Source: Methanothrix sp. (lineage in GTDB: Archaea; Halobacteriota; Methanosarcinia; Methanotrichales; Methanotrichaceae). Taken from it: a DNA stretch of 43,553 nucleotides. Numbering within the stretch: position 1 is the first letter of the stretch; each line of letters begins with the position of its first letter. Location of the stretch: assembly GCA_017994055.1 (NCBI GenBank), contig JAGOLL010000010.1, positions 1-43,553 of the forward strand, written 5' to 3'. Below are positions 42,283 through 43,553 of this stretch, in pieces. Below the pieces are notes generated by a model. That model saw only the letters and a program-made list of their open reading frames with translations, had not been told where the DNA came from and did not search any database. Position numbers and translations under genes: made by a program.

Positions 42283-43553
42283 ATCAGAATCACATCGCTC
42301 ACAGTCTATGACGGGGCCCACGGCATCGGGGCAACAAGATCTACCTGGAGGAGAAGGAAAAGGGCCTATTCCTTGATTTCGGCAAGAACTTCGGCAAATA
42401 CGGCCTCTTCTATGAGGAGTTCCTCAAGAACCGCGACACCCGCGGCATCCACGACCTGATGTACCTCGGCCTTCTTCCCCGGCTCAACATCTACCGCCCC
42501 GACCTCATACCCTCCGACCTCTCCATAAGCAGCTTTCCATCCCTGCCCGTCTCCGCCGTCCTCCTCAGCCACGCCCATATGGACCACTGCGGCAATATCG
42601 GCATGCTGCGAAAAGATATTCCCCTGGTGGCCTCTGCCGAGAGCATAGTCATAATGAAGGGCATGCAGGATTCAGGGGTCTCATCCCTGGAGACGGACAC
42701 GGCCTACTTCTCGCCCCGCCAGCCCTCGGATGAGATGGGCCTCTACCTCTCTTCTGTGGCCGGCATGAGCTACCAGGGCCGGGACTTCTGCTCTACCGAA
42801 GAGCCCTCGCCGGCTCTGGCCGCCTTCCTCTCCAGAAAGCCCGGCCAGGACGGCAAGAGAGCCAAGAAGCTGGAGCCGGGAAGATGCTGCTGCCTGGAAG
42901 AGTCCGGCCTCTCTCTCCCCTTTGAGGTCTCCGCCCATCCCGTGGACCACTCCATCCCCGGAGCCACGGCCTACATCCTGCGTGGCGAGAAGACCGTAGC
43001 CTATACCGGCGACTTCCGGCTGCACGGCAGGAATGAGAGCTCCAGCCGCGAGTTCATCCGCCAGGCGAAGGAGGCCTCGATTCTGATCACCGAAGGCACC
43101 CGGGCCGGTCCGACGGAAGAAGAGAGGACATCGGAGCGCTCCGTCTGCCAGGCCTGCCAAGAGAGCGTTGAGTCATCCACCGGCCTGGTCATAGCCGACT
43201 TCTCCCCCCGAAACTTCGAGCGGCTGGAGTCCTTCCAGGATATCGCCCGGAAGTCCGGCCGCCGGCTTGTGGCCATGGCCAAGGATGTCTACATGCTGCA
43301 CTGCCTGCAGAACATCTGCGGATCGTGTTCTACCGACGAAATCGGGATTTACAGCGAGATCACCGACAGGTCGAGACGGAAGTGGGAGCATGAGGTGGTA
43401 GCGTCTTATTATGCCGATAGATATGTGGATCATGCTGCCATAAGGGAGAGCCCACAGGACTACATCCTCTGCTTCTCCTTCTTTGATATGAAGCACCTTC
43501 TGGACATAAAGCCGGAAGGAGGGACATACATCTACTCCGCCTGCGAGGCCTTT
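42283..43553 (+). CDS. Beta-CASP-like MBL protein, frameshifted and cut by the window edge
   Basis: One long plus-strand frame from about 42329 to the end reads IYLEEKEKGLFLDFGKNFGK, then LSHAHMDHCGNIG (HxHxDH metal site), AHPVDHSIPGA and VAYTGDFRLHG. This fits RNase J-like or other MBL/beta-CASP RNA-processing enzymes. The N-terminal part (ITSLTVYDGAHGIG) is in another frame. The shift is one missing G in the run at 42328-42331. A strong AAGGAGGG (42274-42281) precedes the frame, but the first codon there is ATC, where homologues would have Met-Arg-Ile-Thr. Either a decayed gene or two sequence errors. Confidence 0.75.

Noticed and set aside
42366..43496. Minus-strand frames at the right end
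   Set aside because: They are shadows of the plus-strand beta-CASP-like MBL gene, whose codons and HxHxDH motif are clear.

Overview
The window is euryarchaeal chromosome, most likely from a Methanothrix (Methanosaeta)-like member of the Methanosarcinales/Methanotrichales. Evidence for Archaea: FEN-1 with a C-terminal PCNA box, archaeal Dph2, the DtdA-type D-aminoacyl-tRNA deacylase, a ribose-1,5-bisphosphate isomerase, a TIGR00288-type NYN protein, and TATA boxes placed about 25 nt before near-leaderless starts. The genus is an inference from gene content and codon style. No tRNA or rRNA gene was seen.

Layout. (1) 1-7.8 kb: end of a membrane protein overlapping a divergent FtsZ/tubulin-like GTPase; a secreted redox cluster (thioredoxin-fold protein, thioredoxin-CcdA fusion, PGF-CTERM-like surface protein); R15P isomerase; TatD nuclease without a usable start codon; NYN protein; rhomboid protease. 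(2) 7.9-13 kb: an adaptation-only CRISPR island made of a Cas4-Cas1 fusion, Cas2 and a tiny 36-bp-repeat array with no effector genes. It is flanked by two decayed C-terminal pieces of family A DNA polymerase in mirrored orientation, an inverted solo repeat and a 127-bp MITE-like inverted-repeat element. A secreted GH12 glycosidase and an acylphosphatase-coiled-coil protein lie beside it. (3) 13-22.4 kb: housekeeping genes on the minus strand (QueC, lipoprotein, RNB exonuclease, Dph2, FEN-1, DtdA, a tandem winged-helix regulator, MBL hydrolase, PurB) and one plus-strand IscA-like protein with a His/Cys tail. (4) 22.6-26 kb: a TIR-domain protein with a foreign-looking composition next to an EEP-family nuclease, a candidate defence patch. 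(5) 26.2-29.3 kb: radical SAM protein, ThiC, MBL hydrolase. (6) 29.5-42.2 kb: a complete type I-B CRISPR-Cas locus, with a 20-repeat array, a leader, and cas1-cas2-cas4-cas8b-cas7-cas5-cas3-[hicB-hicA]-cas6. Toxin-antitoxin pairs sit at both outer edges (PemK/MazF-type and VapBC-type) and a HicBA pair sits inside the operon, between cas3 and cas6. (7) 42.3 kb to the end: a beta-CASP-like MBL protein with a one-base frameshift, cut by the window edge.

How the parts fit. The I-B operon can acquire spacers (Cas1/2/4), process crRNA (Cas6) and interfere (Cas8b/7/5/3). Its array is read on the minus strand from a TATA-containing leader near 31.0 kb. The second island has only acquisition genes and a Cas4 domain that appears to have lost two catalytic acidic residues, so it may be a relic or may rely on another locus. 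The most unusual arrangement is the HicBA pair with its own TATA box abutting the cas3 stop, which could place cas6 under toxin-antitoxin control.
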